Source of the DNA: Archegozetes longisetosus
Lineage: Eukaryota > Arthropoda > Arachnida > Sarcoptiformes > Trhypochthoniidae
Length of the DNA stretch: 64,000 nt
Assembly: GCA_018873245.2 (NCBI GenBank)
Contig: JAEMBT020000004.1
Location: forward strand, 11,912,418-11,976,417
Direction: 5' to 3'
The position numbers and the translations under genes are program-made. The number at the start of each line of letters is the position of its first letter. Position 1 is the stretch's first letter. Below the pieces are notes generated by a model. That model had not been told where the DNA came from, searched no databases, and worked only from the letters and a program-made list of their open reading frames with translations. Shown here piece by piece: positions 1-11,450 of this stretch.

Positions 1-2784
1 TAAATGAGTTTAGTTTGGCTTAGGGTACGACATCACTTCAACTGAAGAGTGCATAACTCTTCGCCTCTTTTATTCAAGATAGTCCTCAGTTATAATAAAA
101 TTGTGGTAATATTTGTTCATATATTGTGAGTCACATTACTTCCACTCGACGATCATTGTTATTGATTCTTGTGATTCTATTCCCTTCACCTTAACTCCAA
201 TTAGTTTTCGAGAGAATGTGTAGGCTTTCCAAACAAATTATTACTTTTAGCCAAAGATCTGACTCGATGTCATAGCACTGCTTTAGACATATTTAATGTA
301 ATTAAGATCTGTTAGAAGTAATAAATTAATATCTATCTACTGAACGAACATTTATAATTATAATTATTGAAGGAGTAATTATAAGGCTATTATAGAGCCA
401 TACTGGAAAGTGTCATTTCAGTTGCCTGTATTGTAAAGCCACTAACTGCAGTGCGTGCAATTCAACTTAATAGTCAATTTTATAAGATATCATTTCTCAC
501 CATTTAATATCACTTTTGAGTCTTCAAAATAAGTTCATTACGAACTTCACAAATAATCAAACAATTTAAGCCCTCAGTAAGGTCTATTTTAGACGATTAT
601 TAGCCTTGGGAAAATTCGGTACGAATAAATTAATTTTTTGGTTATTTCAACATTTATTTGAATCCAAAATTATGCTTTCTTTAAATGAAACGGCTACCTT
701 ATATAATTTGTTTATGACTTACTGGTTTGTAATAATTATTTGAAGATCCGGATCGTGATATTAAGAAAATTGATAAGTTTCATCAAACTTACTATTAAGT
801 TGAATTGTTGAATTGCATGCACTACAGTTAGTGAGTGAGTGTATCTATTGTATTAACACCTACGTGAGGTATTAAAAATATAATATCTAATAAATATCGC
901 AAGAATCTTAAACCTTTTAATTATTTAATAATTTACGCCTAGCTTCTAGGCAAGCTCGAGTTGCAACTTGATTTGAAAAGCCCTTTATTAAATGTTTTGT
1001 TGGTAAGACTTATGACCAAATTTAAACTGAAATAATGCAGCGACAATTTATTTAGTCCTAATTGTTGGCGTACTTCGAATATTTTCGTGTAGAAACTCGA
1101 AACTATCCTTAATTTTCGAATAACAGTCATTTTCTATATCTATATCCATGCTCTAGAACTCCTTTTAAATTCGGTACAAGTTGTACAATGTAAGTCGAGT
1201 AAAAATTTGATTTGACCCGCAAGAATAAAAACTTGAAATTCGAGGATCATTAACGTTAAACAAGTTTTAAGGTCGAAACTTGATATCAATATGCTATGAT
1301 CATTTTGTCTATTCTTTTGGCTTCGTATCACTCACACAATTGTTTTCGATTGGTAAACAAAGTCTCAAACTAAGTAAGAACAAAATCATCGTAAACAAAA
1401 CGATGTGCGATGAGTGAAGTGCGATTCAGCACTAAGGCTTACATTTAAAGCTTCAGAAATACAATGCTTTTAATTTTTATTTTATGCCAAATAATATTGC
1501 ATTAGCTTCTCTGTCGATTAATCACTATAATGAATGACTGAACTAAAGTTACATAATCTGTTCAAGTGAGCGAACAAATCAAATACAAAACGAGAAAAGT
1601 GAATGAGTGCCTCAAACAGAAAAACTCTGTGTAGAAACGGTGTAGATTCTAAAGCATAATTAAGTAAAAGGCACTCAGAGTTTTACTTCACTGTTATTAA
1701 GAGCACATTAGTCTTGTTTCAGAAGTCAATTAACTATTAATTTTACAATATTAAAATGTATTCAAATTTTTTCAGTTCAAACTATGTTTGTAGATAAAAA
1801 CCCTATAGCCCGAATTTTACTGTTTTCCCTACTGTTATTCAATATGACTATTCTGGTTGACTCTGAAGTCACTGTACTTCCTGCACTTAACTATTAAAAA
1901 CTGAAAAATACTTTGAGTAGAGAATTAGATCCGCGTTACTCAATGAAAGGAAATATCGTCTCAAAAATTCTATTAAGCATCAAAATTTCCTCAGTCATAC
2001 TATCAAAGAAAATAAGACAATAAAAGCCTGCATTCTTTTGTTTATTGTCGTCTTAACTGAATTTAGATAAAAAAATTTCAATTTTAAAAGACTAATAAGT
2101 TTAAATGAACATAAATTAGTTTTGCAGCTTGCGCTAAACTCAGATTATGTAAGGACCTTCAAACCGAGTTAAAGATACAAATGTTTTAATGTATTTATGA
2201 CTAACGAATATTGTTTAATTTTAAAAGTTTCGTCGTAAATTTTAAGGTATGGACAAATAGAAAGGATGTGTAATCCAGGTGTTATATAGAGCTCCCGATA
2301 AGTGTAGTTAATCAGAAATAAACTTTTGATTATTACACCAGACTGAACAACTTGCATTCTAACTAGTCTGAGATGAAGCGTGTGTCAATAGTAATCAAAA
2401 ATGGTTTCTAATTGATTTAATAAGAATGATTACAGTACAATGGGCAACAATATTATACATGTTGAGTGTAATTGTGGCATATTAAATCAATAATTGTATA
2501 GTTATGACAGAAACGCCAAGCCGAGGCACTATATGTTTGATCAAAGCATACAGTAGTGCAAAGCATTGTTGCATCGCGTTCTACTATTCAGTTATTAGTT
2601 ACCAGTTATAACACATTTTTCAAATTCTAAAACTCATTATTCTTTGTCTTTATTTATAGATATCGGCAAAAAATCTAAGTGTTCGCAAGTCTTTTTCTCA
2701 AAATAGACGTCTGAAAATATGTGGAGCCGTAAAGAGACGTCCTTTACCGTTGAAGTCTAATCACATTATTCCATAATCGAATTA
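1..2784. other. Intergenic, no gene recognised
   Basis: AT-rich sequence with stops in all frames at short spacing. The small open frames at 939-1331 and 2169-2357 (minus strand) have no domain, no plausible splice partner and low-complexity composition. I see no RNA gene, transposon ends or long repeat here. Confidence 0.6.
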
Positions 2785-2915
2785 TTAGTTGACGACATGC
2801 CATAAGAATACGACCACTGCAAGTGCTGCAATTATGTCGCCAATTATTGCCACCATAGCTCTCATTGCCGTACGGATCGACCACTCACTACAGCTGAAGA
2901 TCGTATTCTTCGACT
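2785..2915 (-). CDS. Possible terminal exon encoding a membrane helix (hypothetical)
   Basis: Read on the minus strand, a frame runs from an acceptor-like TTGCAATAG (exon start at 2915) to a TAA at 2785-2787. It encodes about 42 residues: a polar part with SKNTIF, SCSEW and SIRTAMR, then a hydrophobic run from RAMVAIIGD through IIAALAVVVFLW, ending HVVN. This looks like a single C-terminal transmembrane segment. The stretch has more G+C and more CpG than its surroundings, as exons here do. I do not recognise the protein and could not find upstream exons, which would lie at higher coordinates. The opposite strand of the same stretch, read in one frame, is rich in Cys and His but carries an internal stop, so the minus reading is preferred. 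It could also be chance or a gene relic. Confidence 0.25.
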
Positions 2916-4878
2916 CTATTGCAATGCCTATTCTTTAGATCATTCTTTTAGTCATTTACTCTGTCGGTAATATTTGATTCTCTTATCGAACTCATATTTG
3001 TATTATTCAGTGTTTTAATAACAGGTTAAATGAATGTTTTAATTTACTCGAAAAAGTTGATTAGTATTTGTTTAACAAATATTTGACGAATTTGATGACG
3101 AGTCAAGTTTTAAATTTGTCAATCATCTCATCGAATGTTAGGTGTCATCAAATCGTATTTTCCTATAACTCGTAGGTGTAGTTAACGTTCAACTATTTCG
3201 AAGATTATCCGGAAACGAGACTTTTAAGACTTAAACTTGGGTGAGTGATCAAGGTAAATCTATCTGAAGACTGTTCGTTAAATCAAGGTAAGGTCTAATA
3301 AACTGAATTTACGTGCGTTCCATTGAATCAGTGATCAAAGAAGTGATCGAACGAGTTTCTATTTTATACTTATAATCTGCTTTTTAAACCATATAGTACA
3401 GTATATTGTGTAAACTTATGGTATGTTTTTTCAATAGTGAAACTATCGCAAACGTCCAAATTAGATGAATGAGAGAAATGCCCAGAGAAGTACGTACGAC
3501 TTAATTGATTTGAACAAATCATTTATTTTTTAAATCAACTTCAATCAAACTGGATATTGAACAGACTTTCTTCAGCTTAAAAGTGAGAGATTAACACCAA
3601 ATATATTATTTTCAGTTTGATATATTAAGAATACAGAATGTATCTGAGATGGCAAATCATAGCTTTACTGCTGAAGCTTAACGTTTATTTTGATAATGCT
3701 TTTATACTTTTAACTCGAATAAATCGACTAAAAAGCCAAACATCATAAGTATTTACGGATTATCCTGTTAACTGTTTTGCCAGAAAAGTCAAATCATAGC
3801 TTGAAAAATGTTTATTTTTACTCTTCACTATTTTGTTTGTTCACTTATTTCTCAAATTCAGTTCTTTCAAGTTATGAACATTAAGAATACTAAATTCAGT
3901 AAAACGAGTCCTTTTGTTTAGCGTTTAATTGACTTTTTTGATTAAATGAACAACTGTTTGAAGATTAATTAAATTTACTGAAGAAAATGTTTGATTATGG
4001 AACTCAAATGCGTTCAACAATCACATGGATATTCAACAAGTTATCTTTTGGATCTCTCATCAAATCTATTAATAAAAGGCATGACTATCACTTTGGAGCT
4101 GCGTGGATTTAACTTTTAAAGTATCCGTTTTTAACATATTACTTAGGAATACAAAAATGAAAGAGTTTCAAAATTTGAAAACTCAATACAATGAATAATA
4201 GGTGCATTATTATGCATTGGCTTAGCAACACGTTCAAAGGCCAAAGGTTCTACATGTTCAAAATTCATTCTCTCACTAATCAATTTTGTAAAAAGTTAAC
4301 TAAATATTCGAAGTAGCAAAAAACAAAACCTGAAATGAATGAACAAATCAGTGGTTTAACTATTCATTGGATGACTACTGAGAGAAAATGTCTTCGCAGA
4401 AGATCAGACGTCTCTTTCATACCCTAAGCAAGGTTATATTAATCTTTTTAAAAAAAAATTCTTTATTCGCTAGTAGTGATGAGTCATTATATTTGTTGAA
4501 CATCTAAATTTGAACTCAACTTATGGTGGACTTGAACGAAAACTTCTGAACTAAATTTCAACAATAAGTTGTTGTAAATAATATGAACTTTGAAATGACT
4601 TACCGAAATTGTGTTTCGAGAATTTGAACTTCAAACAAAAATATTTTATTTTCACTTTTATATTAAATAAATTACTATTTTGTACAAAACCTGCATCAGA
4701 AAGAACTTTGCTATTGATAACCTATTGGGTGCAGAGCTAAAGGTTAAACTTTTCCTATTAGAAGAGAAGATGGAATAAGTCTTACGAAGAAAAGATGAGA
4801 ATAAGGCAGCAATATCTATGACAGAGAGCATGTGCGATATCCAATCGATTATCATTTAATAGCATTATTTAAACAAGA
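2916..4878. other. Intergenic, downstream of WDPCP
   Basis: AT-rich, nothing coding recognised. The short minus-strand frame at 4658-4855 lies just past the WDPCP stop and has no recognisable content; it is probably part of the 3' untranslated region or chance. A minus-strand AATAAA (TTTATT on the plus strand) near 4645 could serve WDPCP polyadenylation. Confidence 0.5.
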
Positions 4879-7634
4879 TTATACGACACCGAAGTGAATA
4901 CATTCAATCTTTGAGCCTGACTTTATGTGTGATAAATTAATTGGCACCGAAGTATCTGCTGAGCTATTTCTCATCAGATACTCTTCACTGAATTCTTCAG
5001 TTTCTAAATTATTGTTATTGATTAATAGTTTCTTTGGCGGTCTTTCTGGAGGCTCCGTACAATGCTTCATCAAATAGGTTCGTGGCGGCAGTTCCGGTGG
5101 AAGTGGTGACAGGCGCAATGTATTTAGTTTTAGAGATCCAGAGGTTTGTAAAGATGTTGAGGCAGAGGTAGAGGAAAAAGTTGATGATGACGGAGATGAC
5201 GATGACGATGATGAACATGAAGATGATGAGAATGACGAGAAAGAGGACCTTTGGAAATCTTTTGACTGAATAACAATGTCGTCATTCGGACTGTTGTGTT
5301 CTATAGAAGCTTTAGCTTCATTCGAAATATTGTTTGTCACGTTTAAATTGCAGGAACCTTGGCCAGCTGTTGTTTGCTTTTTCTTCGTTGATAATGCATA
5401 TAATGACTCTGTCTGTGCTTTTGTAAATGATTCAGACTGAATATTTTGTTTATCTTGAGTTTGACTTCGATTAAAAATGCTGAATGTTACCGGTTTCGTT
5501 GCTACGATAGATGCTTTCGATTTTGATGAGCTCGGCTTCAGAATAGATGCGATTGGCATTTGATTAGAACGATTTGTGGCTAAAGGTTCTGATTTAAGCC
5601 AGTTTTGATAGTCACTGAAATCAAGAGCTTTGGTTTGAGTGACCGGAAGACCAATAATGTTTGGAGAGGTGGCAACAGGCGCTGACTTATTTTTGAAGGT
5701 TGCATTTTCATTATTATTCTGTTCAGAAGTGCTAAGCGAAGTAATTGGGTCACTCGGATAATAGCATTGTTCAAACTCTTGTTTGCTATACTGTTCTGAC
5801 TTAAGAAATGCCGCATTTTCTATTCCCTCATTTCCTCTTTCTTTTGCGATTTTATACAATAAAATAAACAATTGTCTGCTTTTTAAATCTACACCTAGTA
5901 GAAAAGCTTTGTCTAAACAGTTGTATCGCAGCAAATGATAAAAGAAACGTTTCGCGAGATAGTGCAACTCTAGTTTGTATTGCTGGCAAATTTCGTCATC
6001 AATTGGCATGTTTGGTGTTAGGAATGTCGCTAATGTTTTCTCTAATTGGCATTCACGTGCAGTATTGAGCGGTTGTCTAATCAAATGGTTGAATATAGTA
6101 TTAAGGCAGAAATATGCGATATGACTGTAGCAGTTCCAATTAATGCATTGTAGCGCAGCGATCGCTTCATCGCATTTTCCACTCTTAATATATTGACTAA
6201 TTAGTGTTTTATTATCAATTATGGCCGGAAGTCTTATCAGGGTTATATTCGTAGCTTTATCTTCGTTGAAGTATAAGCAAAGTTTTGTTGAGTCAATGAA
6301 TTTAATTTGCCTCAAATGAAGCATCTTGTCGTTGAATAATTGTTCGTAATTAATTGGTATAGTATTTAGAGAGTAGTCATAGAGTGAAACTCTTCCGAAT
6401 TGATCGGCGACTGAAAATATTGCGTCGAATTGATTGCAACTAAAATCAAATGCATTTACAGATGAATGAAGTGAATAAAGCGCGTTCTGCTCAATATTGA
6501 ATAACATGATACTATCGTCATCGCATAGCAATACTATTTTATCTTGTGCTGAAGTGAATTGGGCTTTCAGACACGGTCGTAGTAATGGTATGCGTATTGA
6601 ATATACTTGTTGTAGAGTCTCAAACGATTCATTGATTTCTAATATACAATAGTTTAGAACATATGCCGAATCACTTGATTGTTGCAGTAGAACCACTTGA
6701 TTTGTATTCCATTTCATGAATAATATCTAAAAGGTATAGAACAAAATTTAATCACACAGTTTATTAAACTTGGAATAAAAATATTGCAATAGCAAAGGCA
6801 ATTCATGTCAGATATATTAACATTCTAAAGGTTAAGACTAATGAAAAACAGGTCATAAATTGCAAATTAGGGCATTTTGACAGAATTAGCATAACTTATT
6901 GAAATATAACGATAGTTTAAGTTGCCTAAAAAATTGTTTATCGTCACGTTTAATATCTGTTACTTGCAATAACATGTTTATCACTTCACCTGAAATATGT
7001 CTCCAGAAATACAACTCAAAGTGATTAACTCGAAATTAGATTTAGTGAAGCTATAAACAAGAATATTAGCCAAGTCTCTCAGATGTCTTCCTGGTGCAGA
7101 CCAGGGCGCTACCCAATTAGTACCAGTTTTCCACCAGACTATCAACAGATCTCCGCTATCATTGATAACTAGATTACGTTCGACACGACGAGTTGTCCCG
7201 TTTTCGAGTTCGATCGAAGAGATGCTGGTGTTCTTATTAGATATCTTAAACTTTCTTTTATGTTTCTTATCTATCTGTTGATTTAGCGAAACAAATGTCA
7301 ACTTTGATTGTGTATAAGATATTAAAATATAATTATCTCTTAATATAACATTAACGATGTGTTCTGATAGTAACTTATTCACAAGATATCTGTCGTGATG
7401 AACACTAATGATTTGGTTGTAGCGATTAAAATATATGGAAGATATTATCCCATTGTTAAATATGATGACAAGTGCGTTATATTTCTTGTTCCAGTCAATT
7501 GTAACCACACGCCAGTTAGACATCATTTGTGATAACTCTTTCAATCGTTCTCGAATTTTTTTAATCTTGTGATCACTTTTACTTTCGATTTGGCAATCAT
7601 TGAGGATATTGATTGACTTTAACTGCAATAACAT
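4879..7634 (-). CDS. WDPCP: WDPCP/fritz planar cell polarity effector, two coding exons
   Basis: WDPCP (Drosophila fritz) is a WD-repeat protein of the CPLANE complex, needed for planar cell polarity and intraflagellar transport at the cilium base. Coding exons are 7634-6990 and 6726-4879; the intron 6989-6727 has GTGAAG and TTTTAG ends and joins in phase 0, giving about 830 residues (human about 746). The first exon holds the family region RLKELSQMM then WNKKYNALVIIFNNGII. The second continues the propeller and then a helical region with NHLIRQPLN and KRFFYHLLRYNCLDKAFLLGVD, a strong family match. The tail has a poly-serine tract (5160-5245), proline motifs (PPELPPRTYL, PPERPPKK) and ends KIECIHFGVV, matching the conserved family C-terminus. 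The start is uncertain: 7634 is the first ATG after an in-frame stop, but an upstream micro-exon is possible. Transcribed away from HUWE1. Confidence 0.88.
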
Positions 7635-7943
7635 TGTCACTAAATATGTTTATATTTGCTAAATAGGAGTTCATATAACTATTGCTATAACACTAACTTA
7701 TAAACAAGTATCAGGCACAATATATTATAATTTAGAAAAGCATATACAACACGGGTATAAAACTTGATTATTCTGTTTATAATTTATTTTATGTCACAAC
7801 CTTTTTCTAGTCCCAGTTTGTATATTTGTTGTACAACACCTATGGATCACTTGCGCGAAGAACCTGTTTTCAATGAAAGCTTTTGTTGGTACTGAGAATC
7901 TACTTAAAATAACTTTTATCAGCATTACCAGCATGTCACTGAC

Positions 7944-7968
7944 CTTGACGATTCAAATAGTTGCCCAT
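7944..7968 (-). other. Possible 5' micro-exon of WDPCP
   Basis: On the minus strand an ATG at 7968 opens MGNYLNRQ and runs into a donor-like CAAG|GTCAGT at 7944/7943. Splicing to an acceptor ATTTAG at 7640 would keep frame (phase 1) and read on into VTMLLQLKSI of WDPCP. This would lengthen the N-terminus towards the length of vertebrate relatives. It is speculative; both splice signals are only moderate. Confidence 0.15.
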
Positions 7969-10457
7969 TTTCTCAACTTTTTAAATGCTTTGCTCAGCCA
8001 ATCTGGGCTCTGGCTCATAATCAGATACTTTTTCAAAAGTTTTTCAAGCCTTCTTTAAGTTTGATTAAGTTTCAATTGTTGAATAACTGCAGCAAATAAT
8101 ACAATTTAGAAAAAATTAAGTACCATTTCAAAATTCGATAAGAGGATAATTTGAATCATTATATAAATAAATTTCGCATTTAAAAATTGAATGAAAGAGT
8201 GTGATAACTGTCTCAAAGGTTCAATGATAAGAATGATTTTCATATTTTTGACTAAGTAGTTTCAGCACAAGTTGAGTCTTCTATTGAAATACCTAGATTC
8301 AACTCACAATTATTCGTTTACCGTCTCATTGTATTTTTAAAAAGCTATTTATTTTCTATGAAAAGCTTTATAGCATTTGATGGACATCAATATGCATCTA
8401 TTATCATATAATGAATACTAGCAAATAATAGGATGAGAAAATATTAAGCAACTTTTAATTGTCCTAGAAATCTTGGACAACGATGAGAAAATTTTCACTG
8501 CTATACCATGCATGCCTTATTATCAGGAACAAAATTCATTTTCCGTGAACAATACTTGCGAACAAACATAACTAAAATTAAGTTCTATTAAGCAGCTGTC
8601 AGCAACTCAGAGAAATGGGCAGCAAAACAATGCTTTCTAGGAATTATAACTTTACCTCAACTAATTATGTGAATTAAGGTTTCATAATAGGGCAATCCAA
8701 TACACAATATGAATACTGATAACATATTTATGAGAATTATATAGGGCTTAGATGCTTTCACAAATTAAAAATTTCAACTTATAAGCTGTCTTCATAGTTG
8801 TCCTTTCAAATATAGAAATGGCGTTTAAGATCAAAAGATTGGTGCATTTGATTGAAAGCAGAATAGAATATTAGCATCATTTAATATTAAAAGCATCCAA
8901 GGATTACATAACAAATTGACAGATAATTCTATCTGATCGTGACCTTTGCAAAACTGTTTTCGAGTTATAATAAATTAATAGGTAAGTATGACCTGAACAC
9001 TGGCTGTGAGTGCAAAAGTGAAATTTAGATGTAACTGTCTACCATAAGCACCGATAAATGAATTTTTCATAAGTTTCATCTCAATATAAGCACAATCGAA
9101 TCAGTTTCAAACTATCATTCAGTTTAGTAAATGGTTCTTAAGTCTCATTCTTAGAGATCAGACAAGACAAAGATTTTCATTGAACAACAGGTGATGCACC
9201 CAGTTATTAATCAGCATGAGTTAAATCCGACCAGAGATAAAATTTCTGATGTTAAGCTTAATTATTAATATAATCTGATGCTAAAATGAAAACTTTTGCA
9301 AAATCATGTAACTGATTCAGAGAATGAATCAAAAAGTCTTAATGGAAACATTGCAAACTAAATTATAATCATCTAATGATCAGATGTCAAAACTTAAAAA
9401 CCACTGTCCTATACTTAATTCTGAACTTTGCCGATGTTTAGTAAGATGCTTTCAAAAGTTTGCCATCATCAAAGACTCATTCGAATATAGACTAATGTGA
9501 AAATTAAGTGGATATTAGTATAGATGTCAATGTTTTTTCATTTCTTGTTCCCAATAATCTAAACAAAGTATTTCCTGCCAGTTGAAATTCTCAAATACTT
9601 ATGAACACTGCCGTAGCCAATTATTAGTTGGGGGATGCTAAAAATCTGAAATTTTTCAGCCAAGATCAGGCTAAATTGAACCAAAGTTAAGGCAATCAAA
9701 TTTTTGCATTACAATCATTTTTAACAAATTCAATAAGAAAATTATCTAAATTTAAACATGAACAAATTTCTCTTTCGATCGATGAGAGTTAAACCGTTCA
9801 GTCTATCGTTTGACACCGAATTTCTTAAATAAGTTTTGATTCTTTTCAATATTGGAAAATGTCGACAAACAAGAATAAATAAACACAATTATAATATGCG
9901 AGTACTTGAAGTAGATCACAAACGACTAAATTAAACAGTGTGCCAATAGATCAACTTTTACAAAATAGTAACAAACAAATATTAACAAATAGTAATAGCT
10001 GTGATTAAAAAATGATCCAAATAATGTCTAAATTTATTAAAGCTTATTGTTATTAACTATTTCATATCAATAAATGTTAATAAATTTTCAAATTGTTCAT
10101 TAATTGTAGAGAAAATATGAAAAATAAATCACCATTGAAGACAAATTTGAAAACACTTAAGAACTTAATTTGGTTGCAATACAGTGTCTTAATGTTTAAT
10201 TAAAAAGTTCGGTTATTTTATTGCATCAAACAATTTAATTGATCAAAGTATAAAATTCAATCATTTCTATCATTCAAATGCAGCTGACTTTGAGTTTTAA
10301 AACAATTAACAGTATTACTTAAATTAAATTTTTGAACATGTTTGAGGGGCTATAACTTGCAGCTCCCCGCTGGCTACCGCTGTGCTTATGACTGAAACTT
10401 TCAAAGTTGCAATTTCAATGATTCAACAATAATGTTTGAAACTAAGTTTTGCAGTCA

Positions 10458-10504
10458 TTTTTTAATGTTTAATGTTTTTTTAAAGTTTTTAATGTTTAAT
10501 GTTT
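10458..10504. repeat. Two-copy short tandem repeat
   Basis: The word TTTTTAATGTTTAATGTTT occurs twice about 27 bases apart, near 10459 and 10486, inside T-rich sequence. It looks like a local slippage duplication. Confidence 0.6.
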
Positions 10505-11450
10505 GACATTTTTATGGTTGTTTTATTAGCGTATATCTGCTTTACTGATTAGAGAAGGATAGCTCTTATCAATACACTGGTACAACATTTAATGCTAAAT
10601 CAATTGTAACAATGATTTGCAAAACAATTCCAATTCGTAAAATTCAATTTTGACTCGAACGCTGCCCTCTATAGTTAGAAAATTGAATAACAAATAACGT
10701 CGTCGTTTAATAGGTTGAAACAATACTCTTTTTTTCAAGGTGCAGCAATAGCATTTGGTAGGCTTTGAAACCATTGAAGACGTTTTATATTTAATACTCA
10801 CAGCACATTCCAGTATTATTTGCGAAGTCATTTTGAGTCTGAGCTCAGTTTATAGACGTTTTATTATAAAAGAAGAAAAAGTATTGTATATACTGTACGA
10901 AATTGTAATCACAATAAATACATTTTTCAATTTAATTAATTAATAGTTTAGTCAGTTTGATTCTATTTATTAGCTTAGTGTCAAATTAGTTGGCTATTAA
11001 ATGAAAAAATGGGTGAATGTATGAAATTTTTCTATAATTTATTGTTATATAATAAGTGACTCATTGTTCAAAATATTAATTGCCGTTTGATCGTCTCTTT
11101 TTCATTTAAACTTATAATTAGTTATCAATTATGTCGTCATTTGTCGAGTTCATTATATTATTTAGTAATTAACTCTACTGTTATTTGTATTCGCTTTTCG
11201 TTAATTTAGTTGTCTTATTAACTGATAAAAAAGTTACACGTTTTTCAACCTCTCGATTAATGAATGCTTTTTCAATGCTTCTAATTGATTTTTATCTTAT
11301 TTTTCGGTCGTATTTTTTGTTTTGTTCGATGCGTTTCATATTAATTTGAATGGAAACTGTTAACTTTAGGTCATGATTAAACGTTAAACATTATACTTAA
11401 TATTTGCTTATTATTTGAATAGAAAATCGGCTAATAAAAGGGATAACAAA

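Larger units (their letters stand above)
7635..11450. other. Intergenic between divergent WDPCP and HUWE1
   Basis: This 3.8 kb should contain the promoters and untranslated leaders of both divergent genes, but I cannot place a promoter or non-coding first exon. Overlapping open frames near 10595-10943 on both strands have no recognisable domain. The sequence is AT-rich, with one short tandem repeat at 10458-10504. Confidence 0.5.

Noticed and set aside
2733..4420. AAAGAGACGTC at 2733 and its complement near 4409 as possible transposon ends
   Set aside because: An 11-base match over this distance is expected by chance in a window this size, and no target duplication was seen.
5015..5816. Additional minus-strand frames within WDPCP
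   Set aside because: They overlap the WDPCP frame and arise from its biased Ser-rich sequence.
7873..8058. Plus-strand 61-codon frame
   Set aside because: Hydrophobic AT-driven sequence with no domain; the minus strand looks slightly more coding-like.
10595..10943. Overlapping 62-78 codon frames on both strands upstream of HUWE1
   Set aside because: No domain, no splice context, and typical of chance frames in this base composition.
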